This document shows positions 45,318 to 54,194 of a stretch of DNA of 64,000 nucleotides, in pieces; position 1 is the first letter of the stretch, and each line of letters starts with the position of its first letter. Origin of the DNA: Campylobacter pinnipediorum subsp. caledonicus. Its GTDB lineage: Bacteria; Campylobacterota; Campylobacteria; Campylobacterales; Campylobacteraceae. The stretch spans positions 1,178,001-1,242,000 of the forward strand of contig NZ_CP017258.1 in the NCBI RefSeq assembly GCF_002022005.1, given 5' to 3'. Below the pieces are notes generated by a model. It was given only the letters and a program-made list of their open reading frames with translations. It did no database searches and was not told where the DNA came from. A program made the position numbers and the translations under genes.

Positions 45318-46169
45318 CTAAATTTCATCATTCTTGCAAAGCAAATCTATTATATCGCTTAAATATTTTTTATGCTCACTTCTAGGAACTATTGCATCAA
45401 TCAAACCATGTTCTAATAAAAACTCAGCCCTTTGAAAGCCTTCTGGCAAATCAGCACCTATAGTTTGCTTAATAACTCTTTGACCAGCAAATCCTATAAG
45501 GGCTCCTGGTTCTGCTATGATTATATCTCCAAGCCAAGCAAAAGATGCACTAACTCCACCCATAGTAGGATCTGTTAATATGGAAATATATGGAACTTTG
45601 GCCTCATCCAGTAACTTCAAAGCAGCAGAAGTCTTTGACATTTGCATTAGCGAAAATGTGCTTTCTTGCATTCTAGCACCACCAGATGCGCTAACTATAA
45701 CAAGTGGTTCTCTTTTCTCTAAAGCTCTTTTTATAGCTCTAACTATCTTTTCACCTTCAACTGATGCCAAAGAGCCACCCATAAAAGAAAAATCAAACAC
45801 CACAAGCTGTATGTTGTGACCGCCACATTTAGCCTCTCCAGATATCACAGAGCTAAAACGACCAGTTTTATCTTCGCCTTCTAATATTCGCTTTTTATAA
45901 GATTTTTTATCTACAAATTTAAGCGGATCTACCGGTTTTAGCTTGGAATCAAACTCAACAAATGTATCTTCATCACATATCAAATTTATTCTATCGTGCG
46001 GATTTAATCTCATATGATAATTACATTTTGGACAAACATTATAAGAAGATTGAACCTCTTTATAATACATAAGAGCACCGCAATGATCACACTTAACCCA
46101 ATGGCTAGGAGCCTCTTTTGGGTCTGGCTGTGTCTTTCTTATTTTAGAAAATATATCAATAAAACTCAT
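45318..46169 (-). CDS. accD: Acetyl-CoA carboxylase carboxyltransferase subunit beta
   Basis: A 283-residue subunit of acetyl-CoA carboxylase in fatty-acid synthesis. The zinc ribbon is CDHCGALMYYKEVQSSYNVCPKC (residues about 28-50). The crotonase-like core holds ASGGARMQESTFSLMQM, LTDPTMGGVSASFA and IGFAGQRVIKQTIG. Length is normal. fabD, another fatty-acid gene, is also in this window but in a different operon. Confidence 0.96.
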   Translation of the reverse strand: MSFIDIFSKIRKTQPDPKEAPSHWVKCDHCGALMYYKEVQSSYNVCPKCNYHMRLNPHDRINLICDEDTFVEFDSKLKPVDPLKFVDKKSYKKRILEGEDKTGRFSSVISGEAKCGGHNIQLVVFDFSFMGGSLASVEGEKIVRAIKRALEKREPLVIVSASGGARMQESTFSLMQMSKTSAALKLLDEAKVPYISILTDPTMGGVSASFAWLGDIIIAEPGALIGFAGQRVIKQTIGADLPEGFQRAEFLLEHGLIDAIVPRSEHKKYLSDIIDLLCKNDEI

Positions 46170-46256
46170 ATTTACAACCTAACTTTATTAAAGAAAATTG
46201 TCCGATTATATCCTAAATTTTCTTATCTTTACTTGTATTTTTCAATTTTATAAATT

Positions 46257-47030
46257 TTAAACCTCAAAAACATGCCTTAAAATCTCATCTTTTTTATCTA
46301 TAAATTCTTTGCTTATGCATATAAAAAACGGACTTTTTAATTTTGTAACACTATAAGTCATTGGCTCTTTTGTATAAACATCGATAGCAATTCCACCACA
46401 AGATCTCATCAAAGCATCTCCAGCACAATTATCCCAAATGCTACTAGGTCCCATTCTTAGATAAATACCACTAGTTTCAGCCAAACGACAAAACTTTATA
46501 GCCGAGCCAAGTTTTTGTGGTCTAAAACCGAGCTTATTCGCCAAAGAATTATGCTTTATGTCATCTGACTGATGGCTAGCATAAACAATGCCCTTATCAC
46601 AGACAATTTCATTTAAATTTATTACGCTATTAACTTTATAATTATTGTCTAATTTTTCTTTAAATGCACCGTTTTCACTACCATAAAAAAGCTCATTCGT
46701 CATTGGTATAAATATCACGCCTAGTATTGGAGTAAAGTTTTTCACCAAAGATATACAAATACAAAACTCACTACTTTTTTCTATAAAACCACTTGTTCCA
46801 TCAAGTGGATCTATAAGCCAAAACATATCTGAGTTGTTTGTTAAAATTTTCTCTTCCGAACAAATAGGAATTTTAGTTTGTTCAAGTATTTTGAAGATAA
46901 TGTTATTAGAGGCAATATCCGCTGTTGTTACAGGAGATTTGTCTTTTTTTAAACTTACTTCAAAATCATTATAATGTCTTAAAATTTCAAACCCGGCATT
47001 TATAGCTGCTTGCTTTGCTAAAAAAAGCAA
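46257..47030 (-). CDS. Inositol monophosphatase/CysQ-family phosphatase
   Basis: A 257-residue metal-dependent phosphatase. The Mg-binding motifs are SEEK (about residues 57-60), WLIDPLDGTSGFIE and IWDNCAGDALMRSCGG. DPLDGTS and the overall length fit the CysQ branch (3'(2'),5'-bisphosphate nucleotidase, clearing PAP), but an inositol-phosphatase activity is not excluded. The TTG start lies one base after the gltA stop. Confidence 0.83.
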   Translation of the reverse strand: MLFLAKQAAINAGFEILRHYNDFEVSLKKDKSPVTTADIASNNIIFKILEQTKIPICSEEKILTNNSDMFWLIDPLDGTSGFIEKSSEFCICISLVKNFTPILGVIFIPMTNELFYGSENGAFKEKLDNNYKVNSVINLNEIVCDKGIVYASHQSDDIKHNSLANKLGFRPQKLGSAIKFCRLAETSGIYLRMGPSSIWDNCAGDALMRSCGGIAIDVYTKEPMTYSVTKLKSPFFICISKEFIDKKDEILRHVFEV

Positions 47031-47031
47031 C

Positions 47032-48306
47032 TCATCTTGGTGCTTTATCTGTATCTCCTATGTATAATTGTCTTGGTCTAACTATCTTTATAGTATCTTG
47101 TTCTTTAAGTTCCATCCACTGGCTTATCCAACCAGGAGTTCTTCCTATAACAAAAATAACAGCAAACATATCATTTGGAATTCCAAGTGCTTTTAGAATA
47201 AGCCCAGAATGAAAATCAACATTTGGATAAAGGTTTCTTGAAACAAAATACTCATCGCTTAAAACTATCTCTTCTATTTTATTTGCTACCTTTATAAGTT
47301 CTGAGTTTATACCTATCTCATCTATAAGCTCATCTCTCATTGTCTTTAAAACTTTGGCACGAGGATCAAAATTCTTATAAACTCTATGCCCAAATCCCAT
47401 AAGCCTAAAAGGATCGTTTTTGTCTTTAGCTCTTGCGATATACTTATCAACATTTTCAACACTACCTATCTCTTCCAGCTGTCTTATAACGCCTTCGTTA
47501 GCACCACCATGAGCCCAGCCCCACAATGCCCCTATTCCTGCTGATATACATGCGTATGGATGAGCATGAGTTGAACCAACTGTTCTAACAGTTGTTGTAG
47601 AGGCGTTTTGTTCGTGATCTGCGTGAAGCATAAAAACAGTATCTAAAGCCTTAATTTCAATAGGTTTTAAATCAACATGTTCGTAAGGATAAGCACGCAT
47701 CATATATAAAAAATTTTCAGTAAATCCTCTGTCTAAATTCGGATATATAATAGGATATCCTCTTGAAAAACGATAACTAAAAGCAGCAATAGTTGGTATT
47801 TTTGCTATTATCCTCATAGCCATCTCTCTATACTCCTCTGGTTTATCCATATTTAAATGATCAGCATAAAAAGCAGAAAGAGCTGAAACAGAGGCTTGTA
47901 AGATAGCCATAGGATGAGCTTTACTTGGAAAAGCATCAAAAATTTTCATCATACCTTCATGTATATATGATCTTTTTTTAAGCTCATACCTAAAGTTATC
48001 GAACTCATCTTTAGTTGGTAATTTTTTATTTAAAAGCAAATAAGCGACATCTAAAAATGTTTTATTTTTAGCAAGATAGGCTATGTCATAGCCTCTATAC
48101 ATCAACTCACCTTTTAAACCATCTATATAAGTTATGCTAGAACGGCACATAGCTGTAGATGTATAACCACGGTCAAAAGTAAACATGCCTGTTTTGGAAA
48201 AGAATGATGATATATCTATCGCATCAGGACCTTTTGTCCCTTTTAATATATCAAATTCATAACTTTTACCATTTCTGTTGTCAATAAGAGTCGCTGTATT
48301 TTTCAT
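47032..48306 (-). CDS. gltA: Citrate synthase
   Basis: A 424-residue TCA-cycle enzyme of the hexameric NADH-sensitive type. The motifs GYTSTAMCRSSITYIDG, LMYRGYDIAYLA, HADHEQNASTTTVR (catalytic His) and MGFGHRVYKNFDPRA (catalytic His and substrate Arg) are present. The ATG at 48306 follows AAGG and overlaps the antiporter stop as ATGA; a longer upstream frame is not needed. Confidence 0.96.
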   Translation of the reverse strand: MKNTATLIDNRNGKSYEFDILKGTKGPDAIDISSFFSKTGMFTFDRGYTSTAMCRSSITYIDGLKGELMYRGYDIAYLAKNKTFLDVAYLLLNKKLPTKDEFDNFRYELKKRSYIHEGMMKIFDAFPSKAHPMAILQASVSALSAFYADHLNMDKPEEYREMAMRIIAKIPTIAAFSYRFSRGYPIIYPNLDRGFTENFLYMMRAYPYEHVDLKPIEIKALDTVFMLHADHEQNASTTTVRTVGSTHAHPYACISAGIGALWGWAHGGANEGVIRQLEEIGSVENVDKYIARAKDKNDPFRLMGFGHRVYKNFDPRAKVLKTMRDELIDEIGINSELIKVANKIEEIVLSDEYFVSRNLYPNVDFHSGLILKALGIPNDMFAVIFVIGRTPGWISQWMELKEQDTIKIVRPRQLYIGDTDKAPR

Positions 48307-49484
48307 GCTAAAACCTTTTTCTCTGTTTTTTGTTTTGTGTTGGCTATGATTTTTATACACACAAGCATAATTATAGCCTGAAGTAAGCTAGCAAGTATAA
48401 AAGATGAGTAATTTTCATCACTTATATTGCCTGCACTGTGTGCTATGGTAGCAAATGCAACTAAAAGCGTAAGCGGCATAGACTGAGAAAGTGAATACAA
48501 AATCATATCTTTAAAACTTAATATTCTTACAAATACCAAACTCGCAACAATGCGACAAATAAGCATTAAAAAAACAATAAAAAAGGCATATGTAACAACT
48601 GAACCTATAAGCAAATTATTAAGCTTTAGTGTTGTTCCTATATAAACAAAAAATATAGGAACTAAAAATCCAAATCCAAAACTACCAAGCTTATGTGGTA
48701 AATCTTTTTTATGATCAAAAAAGGTTGCTATAAACATACCTGCTATAAAAACACCAAATGCTATTTCAAGTTTTAGATATATCATGAGTGCTATCATTGC
48801 AAAAAACAGTGCTATGCTTAGTCTTATGTCTTTTTCGTTTTTATCATAATGAGGCATAAATATCACTTTTAAGTTTGGATACCACCAAAAAATAACAACC
48901 AATAACTTATATCCAATAGAACTAATAAGCAAAAACCCAATCAAATAAATAATGCTAAACCAAAACTCACTTGATGAACCAAATTCCAAAAATGAAGCTG
49001 TAAAAGTTAATATAACTATACTCACAACCTCTCCAATAGAGCCTATCAACATACTTAGATTTAGCCATTTAACATCTTTGCCATACTCTTTAAAAAGAGT
49101 AAAAATCATACCAACACTCATTATAGGTATTATGATTATAAAAATTTTATTAAGATTTAAGGCAAAGGTTACAATACTAGAAAGAACATAAAGAAGTACG
49201 ATATATAAAAGTCCTTTTTTTATAGTGTTTTTATCTGCGCTTAAAACAACTCTTAAATCTATTTCCATTCCGGCTAAAAACATCAAAAACAAAAAAGCCA
49301 CATGGCTTACCATTTCAAAAGTTTCATTATGCTGTATAAAGCCAAAATATCCAGCCAAACTTCCAAGTAATATCTCAATTGGAGCAACCGAAATATTTAG
49401 TAACCTAGAAAAATAAGGCGATGAAAAAATTATAAAAGCTAAAGCTATTAATATAGAAAGTCCATCATGCATGTAATTATCCAA
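48303..49484 (-). CDS. Cation:proton antiporter (CPA2/KefB-like)
   Basis: A 393-residue inner-membrane protein with about 12 segments. The family features HVAFLFLMFLAGMEIDLR (residues about 62-79), with its acidic site, and VPIFFVYIGTTLKLN are visible. There is no TrkA-N regulatory domain, so it is the short form. The exchanged ion (Na or K) is not deducible. It is translationally coupled to gltA. Confidence 0.85.
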   Translation of the reverse strand: MDNYMHDGLSILIALAFIIFSSPYFSRLLNISVAPIEILLGSLAGYFGFIQHNETFEMVSHVAFLFLMFLAGMEIDLRVVLSADKNTIKKGLLYIVLLYVLSSIVTFALNLNKIFIIIIPIMSVGMIFTLFKEYGKDVKWLNLSMLIGSIGEVVSIVILTFTASFLEFGSSSEFWFSIIYLIGFLLISSIGYKLLVVIFWWYPNLKVIFMPHYDKNEKDIRLSIALFFAMIALMIYLKLEIAFGVFIAGMFIATFFDHKKDLPHKLGSFGFGFLVPIFFVYIGTTLKLNNLLIGSVVTYAFFIVFLMLICRIVASLVFVRILSFKDMILYSLSQSMPLTLLVAFATIAHSAGNISDENYSSFILASLLQAIIMLVCIKIIANTKQKTEKKVLA

Positions 49485-49740
49485 TAATTATTATTTATAA
49501 TAAAAGCAATTATTATATCTTATATAATTATAAATTTATATAAATTGATAATATTTCAAACTTTTAAATTATAAAATTTTAATTACTCTGTGATGGATAA
49601 TATAATTACCAATTAGGATTTTAATTAACGTTACAATAATATATTATTATTTATGAATTGGATTTTATTACAATTAAAGATATATAATATAACTTCAAAA
49701 AATAATAAAACCCAACAAAAAACTAAAAAATATATCAATA
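49485..49740. other. A/T-rich intergenic gap, nothing clear
   Basis: This is a 256-base gap between the antiporter start and the TtcA-like stop. Small palindromic A/T words (for example AATTATCCAATAATT near 49480) and possible -10-like words occur, but no RNA gene, reading frame or convincing terminator is visible. Confidence 0.5.
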
Positions 49741-50478
49741 CTAATTAAAAAAAGTATCTGTATGTATATTTTCAAATGCAGCTTTTAAAGATAAGAAAAG
49801 CTTTGGATTTTCTTTTTCTAAGCTTGCTAATAGTGCCTTAGTCTCAGCTCTTGCATGAGGCATCTTGACATCAAATCTCATTGCAGGACAAGCCTCATCT
49901 CCAACAACTGTTAGATTGTTTCTTATAGCATTTTCCCTTAAAGCTCTTTCTCTAACAAATATAAAAGGCCTTATTACTTCTATCCCATTTTTTGCTTTAT
50001 ATTTTGGAGCAAGAGTTCTTAATGCACCATTGTATGTAAAATTCATAAAAAAGCTTTCAGCGGCATCATCGAGATGATGAGCTATAGCTAATTTATTGAA
50101 ATTATTATTTATAGCATATGTGTATAGATATCCTCTTCTCATTCTTGAAAAAAAACTACAAAAACTAGAGTTTTGTCTAATCTTTTCTTTAGAAATTTCA
50201 AAGATAGAACTATCTATAACTTCATGTTCTATACCATGTTCGTTACAATGCTTAGTTAGATAATCGTAGTTTTCGCCCATACCATAGCTTAAAGTTACAG
50301 CCTTAAACTCAAATTTATCTGGCGAAACATTTTGTATATGCTTTAAGACATGAGCTAAGGCCAAACTGTCCTTGCCGCCGCTTAAACCTAACAAAATTCT
50401 ATCGTTTTTTTGTATCATCTTATATTTGGCATTAGTTTTACCAACTTTTGATAACAATTTTTTACTAATATCAATCAT
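49741..50478 (-). CDS. TtcA-like PP-loop tRNA-thiolation-type protein
   Basis: A 245-residue ATP pyrophosphatase with the PP-loop SGGKDS (residues 33-38), SFFSRMRRGYLYTYA and AIAHHLDDAAESFFMN, as in tRNA C32 2-thiocytidine synthase TtcA. TtcA has two CxxC pairs, three of whose cysteines hold a 4Fe-4S cluster. Here only the first Cys of each pair remains (C107 with F110; C197 with M200). It may be a variant TtcA of this group or a different PP-loop enzyme. It overlaps pfs by four bases. Confidence 0.78.
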   Translation of the reverse strand: MIDISKKLLSKVGKTNAKYKMIQKNDRILLGLSGGKDSLALAHVLKHIQNVSPDKFEFKAVTLSYGMGENYDYLTKHCNEHGIEHEVIDSSIFEISKEKIRQNSSFCSFFSRMRRGYLYTYAINNNFNKLAIAHHLDDAAESFFMNFTYNGALRTLAPKYKAKNGIEVIRPFIFVRERALRENAIRNNLTVVGDEACPAMRFDVKMPHARAETKALLASLEKENPKLFLSLKAAFENIHTDTFFN

Positions 50479-51158
50479 AATTCTTCAACCATACTTAAAA
50501 CAAACTCGGCACTAAGCTTAGCTGAACTTTTAAGAAATTCATCAAAATCAAACTCAGCACCGCCACCAGCCTCATCACTTATCGCTCTAAGCATAAAAAA
50601 TGGAATACCTAACTGTTTGCAAACTTGTGCAACACTTGCACCCTCCATCTCAACTACATCCGCCTTAAATGTATCTTTTATCCAGTCTTTGATGGATTGT
50701 TTACATATAAACTGATCGCCTGTTGCTATAATTCCACTTTTTAAATCTATAGACTTATTGCCAGCAACTTTTTTAGCTATCTCGTTTAATCCATCATCTG
50801 TTTTGGTAAAAATTTCTATACCAGGAACATATCCATTTGGATGTCCAAAAGCTGTAATGTCGAGGTCGTGTTGGGCTAGTGATGTAGCATAAAACAGATC
50901 ACCGATTTTCAAATCATCCCTTAAAGCACCAGCAACCCCTGTAAAAATGAGTTTTTGTGCTTTAAATCTTTCAATCATAATACTAGCAGTTATAGTGGAA
51001 TTTACCTTGCCTATCTTAGAATAAGCCACTACTATATCTTTGCCTTTATAGTTTGATATATAAAATTTATTTGTAGCATACGATATAGTTTCATAATTTT
51101 CAAGAGATTCTAAAATAGGTGTTATTTCTTCTTCCATTGCTCCAAGAATCGCTATCAT
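50475..51158 (-). CDS. pfs: MTA/SAH nucleosidase Pfs (also futalosine-pathway MqnB-type)
   Basis: A 227-residue purine-nucleoside hydrolase. MIAILGAMEEEITPIL is the typical start, VFTGVAG-like FTGVAGALRDDLKIGD follows, and the catalytic MEGASVAQVC and AISDEAGG motifs lie near residues 172-202. In Campylobacter and Helicobacter the same enzyme hydrolyses 6-amino-6-deoxyfutalosine for menaquinone synthesis (established), besides methylthioadenosine and SAH. It overlaps fabD by four bases. Confidence 0.94.
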   Translation of the reverse strand: MIAILGAMEEEITPILESLENYETISYATNKFYISNYKGKDIVVAYSKIGKVNSTITASIMIERFKAQKLIFTGVAGALRDDLKIGDLFYATSLAQHDLDITAFGHPNGYVPGIEIFTKTDDGLNEIAKKVAGNKSIDLKSGIIATGDQFICKQSIKDWIKDTFKADVVEMEGASVAQVCKQLGIPFFMLRAISDEAGGGAEFDFDEFLKSSAKLSAEFVLSMVEEL

Positions 51159-52087
51159 TTACCCTCCAAAAAATCAATCACTTCATCCATACTTTTTACA
51201 TCTGTAATGCTTAATGTTGGCTTATTTGTGATTTTCTTATTCATTCCTTTTAATATATTAGAACCTATTTCAATAAAACAATCAACATTATTTTCAAAAT
51301 TCTTAATACTTTGTTTATATAAAACAGGTGAGACTAGTTGCTGTTTTAGCAATCCTAAGGCATTTGTTTTTTCTGTGTATACATTTGCATTTGCATTTGA
51401 GACAACAGGCAAAAAAGAATCTTTTATATATAATTCAAGTTTGCCATATAGTTTATCACTAGCACTTTCTAAAATAGGACAATGGCTAGCTACCGACATA
51501 TTTAAAAGCATAGTTTTTTTTGCACCGGCCTCTTTAAAAGTTGGTTGAAGTGCATCTAGATCATCTTTTATGCCAGCAACTACTATTTGCCTATCACAAT
51601 TATAGTTTGCAGCATATACTTGCTTTCCTTGCAATAATGCATTTTTACAAATATCTTCTACTTTTTGATCATCTAACCCTAGTATCACCATCATACCAGC
51701 ACCTTTGCCATCGCAAGCTTCTTGCATAAATTTGCCTCTTAAATTCACGATTTTGATACCGTCTATAAAATCAAAAGCACCATTTACGCATAACGCACTA
51801 AATTCTCCAAGAGAGTGTCCTAAAGAAAATTCCTGATTAAGCTCTATCTTTGTTTTTAATGCTTCATAAGTCATTAATGAGTTTAATACTATTGCAGGTT
51901 GGGTAAATTCGCTAATATTTAATTCTTCATTTTCTGCAAAAAGTAATTTTTCAAAATCAATATCTAATGACTGACTGGCTTTATATAATAAATCTTTAGA
52001 TTGTTGGAAATTTAGGTAAAAATCTTTACCCATTCCAACATTTTGAGAACCTTGACCTGCAAATATAAAAGCATATTTTAAAGACAT
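51155..52087 (-). CDS. fabD: Malonyl-CoA:ACP transacylase FabD
   Basis: A 310-residue enzyme that loads malonyl groups onto acyl carrier protein. FAGQGSQNVGMGKDF is the N-terminal motif, the catalytic Ser lies in GHSLGEFSAL (about residue 93), and the catalytic His in VASHCPIL (about residue 201). It starts two bases after the slyD stop, so slyD-fabD-pfs-TtcA-like form one operon. Confidence 0.95.
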   Translation of the reverse strand: MSLKYAFIFAGQGSQNVGMGKDFYLNFQQSKDLLYKASQSLDIDFEKLLFAENEELNISEFTQPAIVLNSLMTYEALKTKIELNQEFSLGHSLGEFSALCVNGAFDFIDGIKIVNLRGKFMQEACDGKGAGMMVILGLDDQKVEDICKNALLQGKQVYAANYNCDRQIVVAGIKDDLDALQPTFKEAGAKKTMLLNMSVASHCPILESASDKLYGKLELYIKDSFLPVVSNANANVYTEKTNALGLLKQQLVSPVLYKQSIKNFENNVDCFIEIGSNILKGMNKKITNKPTLSITDVKSMDEVIDFLEGK

Positions 52088-52089
52088 TT

Positions 52090-52704
52090 TTAATGATGTC
52101 CTCCGCAGCAGCCACCTTCTTTATGATCATGGTGATGCCCATGTCCTCCACAACAACCGCCTTCTTCGTGGTCATGATGATGTCCATGTCCTCCGCAGCA
52201 GCCACCTTCTTTTTCTCCATGACTACCACAACCGCAACTATGTTTACCAGCAACTATTCCGGTAGCTAGTTCATCCTCGCTAGCATCTCTTACTTCTAAT
52301 ATTTCTACATTAAAAAGTAAATCTTTGCCAGCATAAGGATGATTAAAATCAACCATTACTTCATCTTCGCCTATTGCTTTTACAATAACTCTAACATTTG
52401 AACCATCTTCGCCTTGTCCAAACAATTCCATGCCTTCTCTTAATTCGATGCCAGCAAATTGCTCTTTTGGTAGGGCTTGAACTGCAGAGCTGTCGTATTC
52501 CCCGCAAGCATTAGCAGCTTTTATTGTTATAATTGTCTTATCACCTTCTTTAAGCTTTAAAATTTCATCCTCTAAATTTTGGATAATATGACCTCTTCCA
52601 GTCATAAATGAAATCCCACCATTTTCCATATTTGTTTCTAATACTTCACCAGTGTTTGCATCTTTTAATTCGTAAAACATAGTTATTACTTGATCTTTGT
52701 TCAC
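52090..52704 (-). CDS. slyD: FKBP-type peptidyl-prolyl isomerase SlyD
   Basis: A 204-residue SlyD: FKBP core with YELKDANTGEVLETN and the IF chaperone flap (about residues 70-125), then a Cys/His-rich tail from about 155. SlyD delivers nickel to hydrogenase and urease maturation and folds proteins. The tail here carries 2.6 copies of a 15-residue unit, EGGCCGGHGHHHDHE, giving a dense metal-binding module. The GTG start follows AAGGAG. Confidence 0.94.
   Translation of the reverse strand: MNKDQVITMFYELKDANTGEVLETNMENGGISFMTGRGHIIQNLEDEILKLKEGDKTIITIKAANACGEYDSSAVQALPKEQFAGIELREGMELFGQGEDGSNVRVIVKAIGEDEVMVDFNHPYAGKDLLFNVEILEVRDASEDELATGIVAGKHSCGCGSHGEKEGGCCGGHGHHHDHEEGGCCGGHGHHHDHKEGGCCGGHH
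52093..52209 (-). repeat. 45-bp tandem repeat in the slyD tail
   Basis: Units at 52209-52165, 52164-52120 and a partial copy at 52119-52093 encode the repeated Gly/Cys/His motif. The copies differ at a few third positions, so they are not a very recent duplication. Confidence 0.85.
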
Positions 52705-52737
52705 AATAATCTCCTTAAATTTTTGATAATGGTTGAG

Positions 52738-52743
52738 ATTATA
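52738..52743 (-). promoter_or_regulatory. Putative -10 box of the slyD operon
   Basis: TATAAT within GATATAATC on the minus strand lies 33 bases before the slyD GTG, in the gap after the cpoB-like gene. Confidence 0.5.
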
Positions 52744-52769
52744 TCTAAAAAAGCTTAATTATTTTTTTA

Positions 52770-53609
52770 CTATTTTCTATCTGGAGATGCTTGTGCTTCT
52801 TTTGTTTCTGGATATCCAATTTTTAGAGCTTTATAGAATCTATTAGCACTGCTAGTATCACCAACTTTATCAAAACTTATGGCGGTATGATATAAAAGTT
52901 TTGGTAGATAAGATGCTTTATCATCCATTTCTATACTTTTTTGGTAATATGCTATAGCATTGGCATATAGTTTATTTTTATATTCTATCTCACCAAGATA
53001 AAAATTGGATGTAGCTGGTCTATTGTTTTTTTCTATTAAGTATTCAAAGTGTTCTTTTGCATCATCTAGTTTATTTTCATTAAATAATTTTACAGCATTT
53101 TTATATATATCATTATTGCTTTTGCTAGAAAAATTATTCTTATTTGATTTAGTAGTTACTTTTTTTTCTTCTTTTGGTTTTATCTCTTTTTTGTCTATAA
53201 GAGTTCCTAACTGTTTTAGTGTTTTTGTTATTTTTGTGTAATTTTTTTCTTGAATTTTTCTTGTTTCTTCTACATATTGCTTTAGTGATTCAAATGAGGT
53301 ATTTGAAGAGTTAAGATCGCTTAGCATTCTAGAGTCAATCTCATTAAGGCGTTGCTCTAATTTATAAATTCTAGCACTAAGGCTTTCAACAATACTTTGT
53401 AAACCTTGTATTTGTTCTTGATTTGTATTTAAATTTGATTCTAGTGTTGCTACATTGTGCTTGTTTTTTAAAACCTCTTTTTCACCTTCTGTTAACCCGT
53501 AAGGATTAGCTGTATCTAAATTTCCAGCATTAAATACAGAAATTTCACCTGCCAAAGAAGCAGCGGTTATAGAGCTTATAACCGCTAATGAAAAAATATT
53601 TTTTATCAT
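52770..53609 (-). CDS. CpoB/YbgF-like periplasmic TPR protein
   Basis: A 279-residue exported protein: signal peptide (residues 1-20), a short coiled coil (about 45-105, the trimerising region in YbgF/CpoB), a Lys/Ser/Asn linker, and C-terminal TPR repeats (about 165-275, KNAVKLFNENKLDDAKEHFEYLIEKN and AYYQKSIEMDDKASYLPKLLYH). It ends the tol-pal cluster, as cpoB does in E. coli, where it links Tol to peptidoglycan synthesis. Confidence 0.88.
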   Translation of the reverse strand: MIKNIFSLAVISSITAASLAGEISVFNAGNLDTANPYGLTEGEKEVLKNKHNVATLESNLNTNQEQIQGLQSIVESLSARIYKLEQRLNEIDSRMLSDLNSSNTSFESLKQYVEETRKIQEKNYTKITKTLKQLGTLIDKKEIKPKEEKKVTTKSNKNNFSSKSNNDIYKNAVKLFNENKLDDAKEHFEYLIEKNNRPATSNFYLGEIEYKNKLYANAIAYYQKSIEMDDKASYLPKLLYHTAISFDKVGDTSSANRFYKALKIGYPETKEAQASPDRK

Positions 53610-53621
53610 AGTACTAAAAAA

Positions 53622-54137
53622 TTAAGGTAGAACTTTAAATTCAACACGTCTATTTTGAGCATCGCAAGATTTTGATTTGCTAGCGCAAACTGGATTGCTT
53701 TCACCATAGCTTACAACTGATATTCTATCTGCCGAAACACCATTTTTTACTAGAGCATCTTTTGTGCTTTTTGCTCTTTTTAAACCAAGTGCGTAGTTAT
53801 ACTCATCTGTTCCCCACTCATCGCAGTTTCCTTCAACTTTTATAGATAAGTTGTTTGCTTGTGTGTTAGTAAATAAAGCAGCATTTAAACTAACTTTTCC
53901 TTGTTGATCAGCTGATATATTAAACTTATCAAAATCAAAATATATATTTTGAACTTTTGATTGTACGCTTGATATTAGAGCATTTAATCTATCGGTATCA
54001 CTCATTTCGTACACAACTTCCTCAGCAGTTGATGGTTCTACAACGTCAGCACTCATATCTACCTCAGGGGTTTTTTGAGAACATCCAGCAAATAGCAATC
54101 CAGCCACAGCTAAACCAGTTAATAATACATTTTTCAT
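53622..54137 (-). CDS. pal: Peptidoglycan-associated lipoprotein Pal
   Basis: A 171-residue outer-membrane lipoprotein. The lipobox LLFAGC places the lipidated Cys near residue 19. The OmpA-like peptidoglycan-binding domain (about residues 65-171) has VEGNCDEWGTDEYNYALGLKRA and SYGESNPVC. It is 12 bases upstream of the cpoB-like gene and about 57 bases after tolB. Confidence 0.95.
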   Translation of the reverse strand: MKNVLLTGLAVAGLLFAGCSQKTPEVDMSADVVEPSTAEEVVYEMSDTDRLNALISSVQSKVQNIYFDFDKFNISADQQGKVSLNAALFTNTQANNLSIKVEGNCDEWGTDEYNYALGLKRAKSTKDALVKNGVSADRISVVSYGESNPVCASKSKSCDAQNRRVEFKVLP

Positions 54138-54194
54138 AAATTTATACCTCTCTATGTTTGAAATTTATAATATTATATCACAATTTAAAATATA

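Noticed and set aside
52026-52253. Alternative frame over the slyD tail
   Set aside because: It is a frame shadow produced by the repetitive Cys/His coding sequence.
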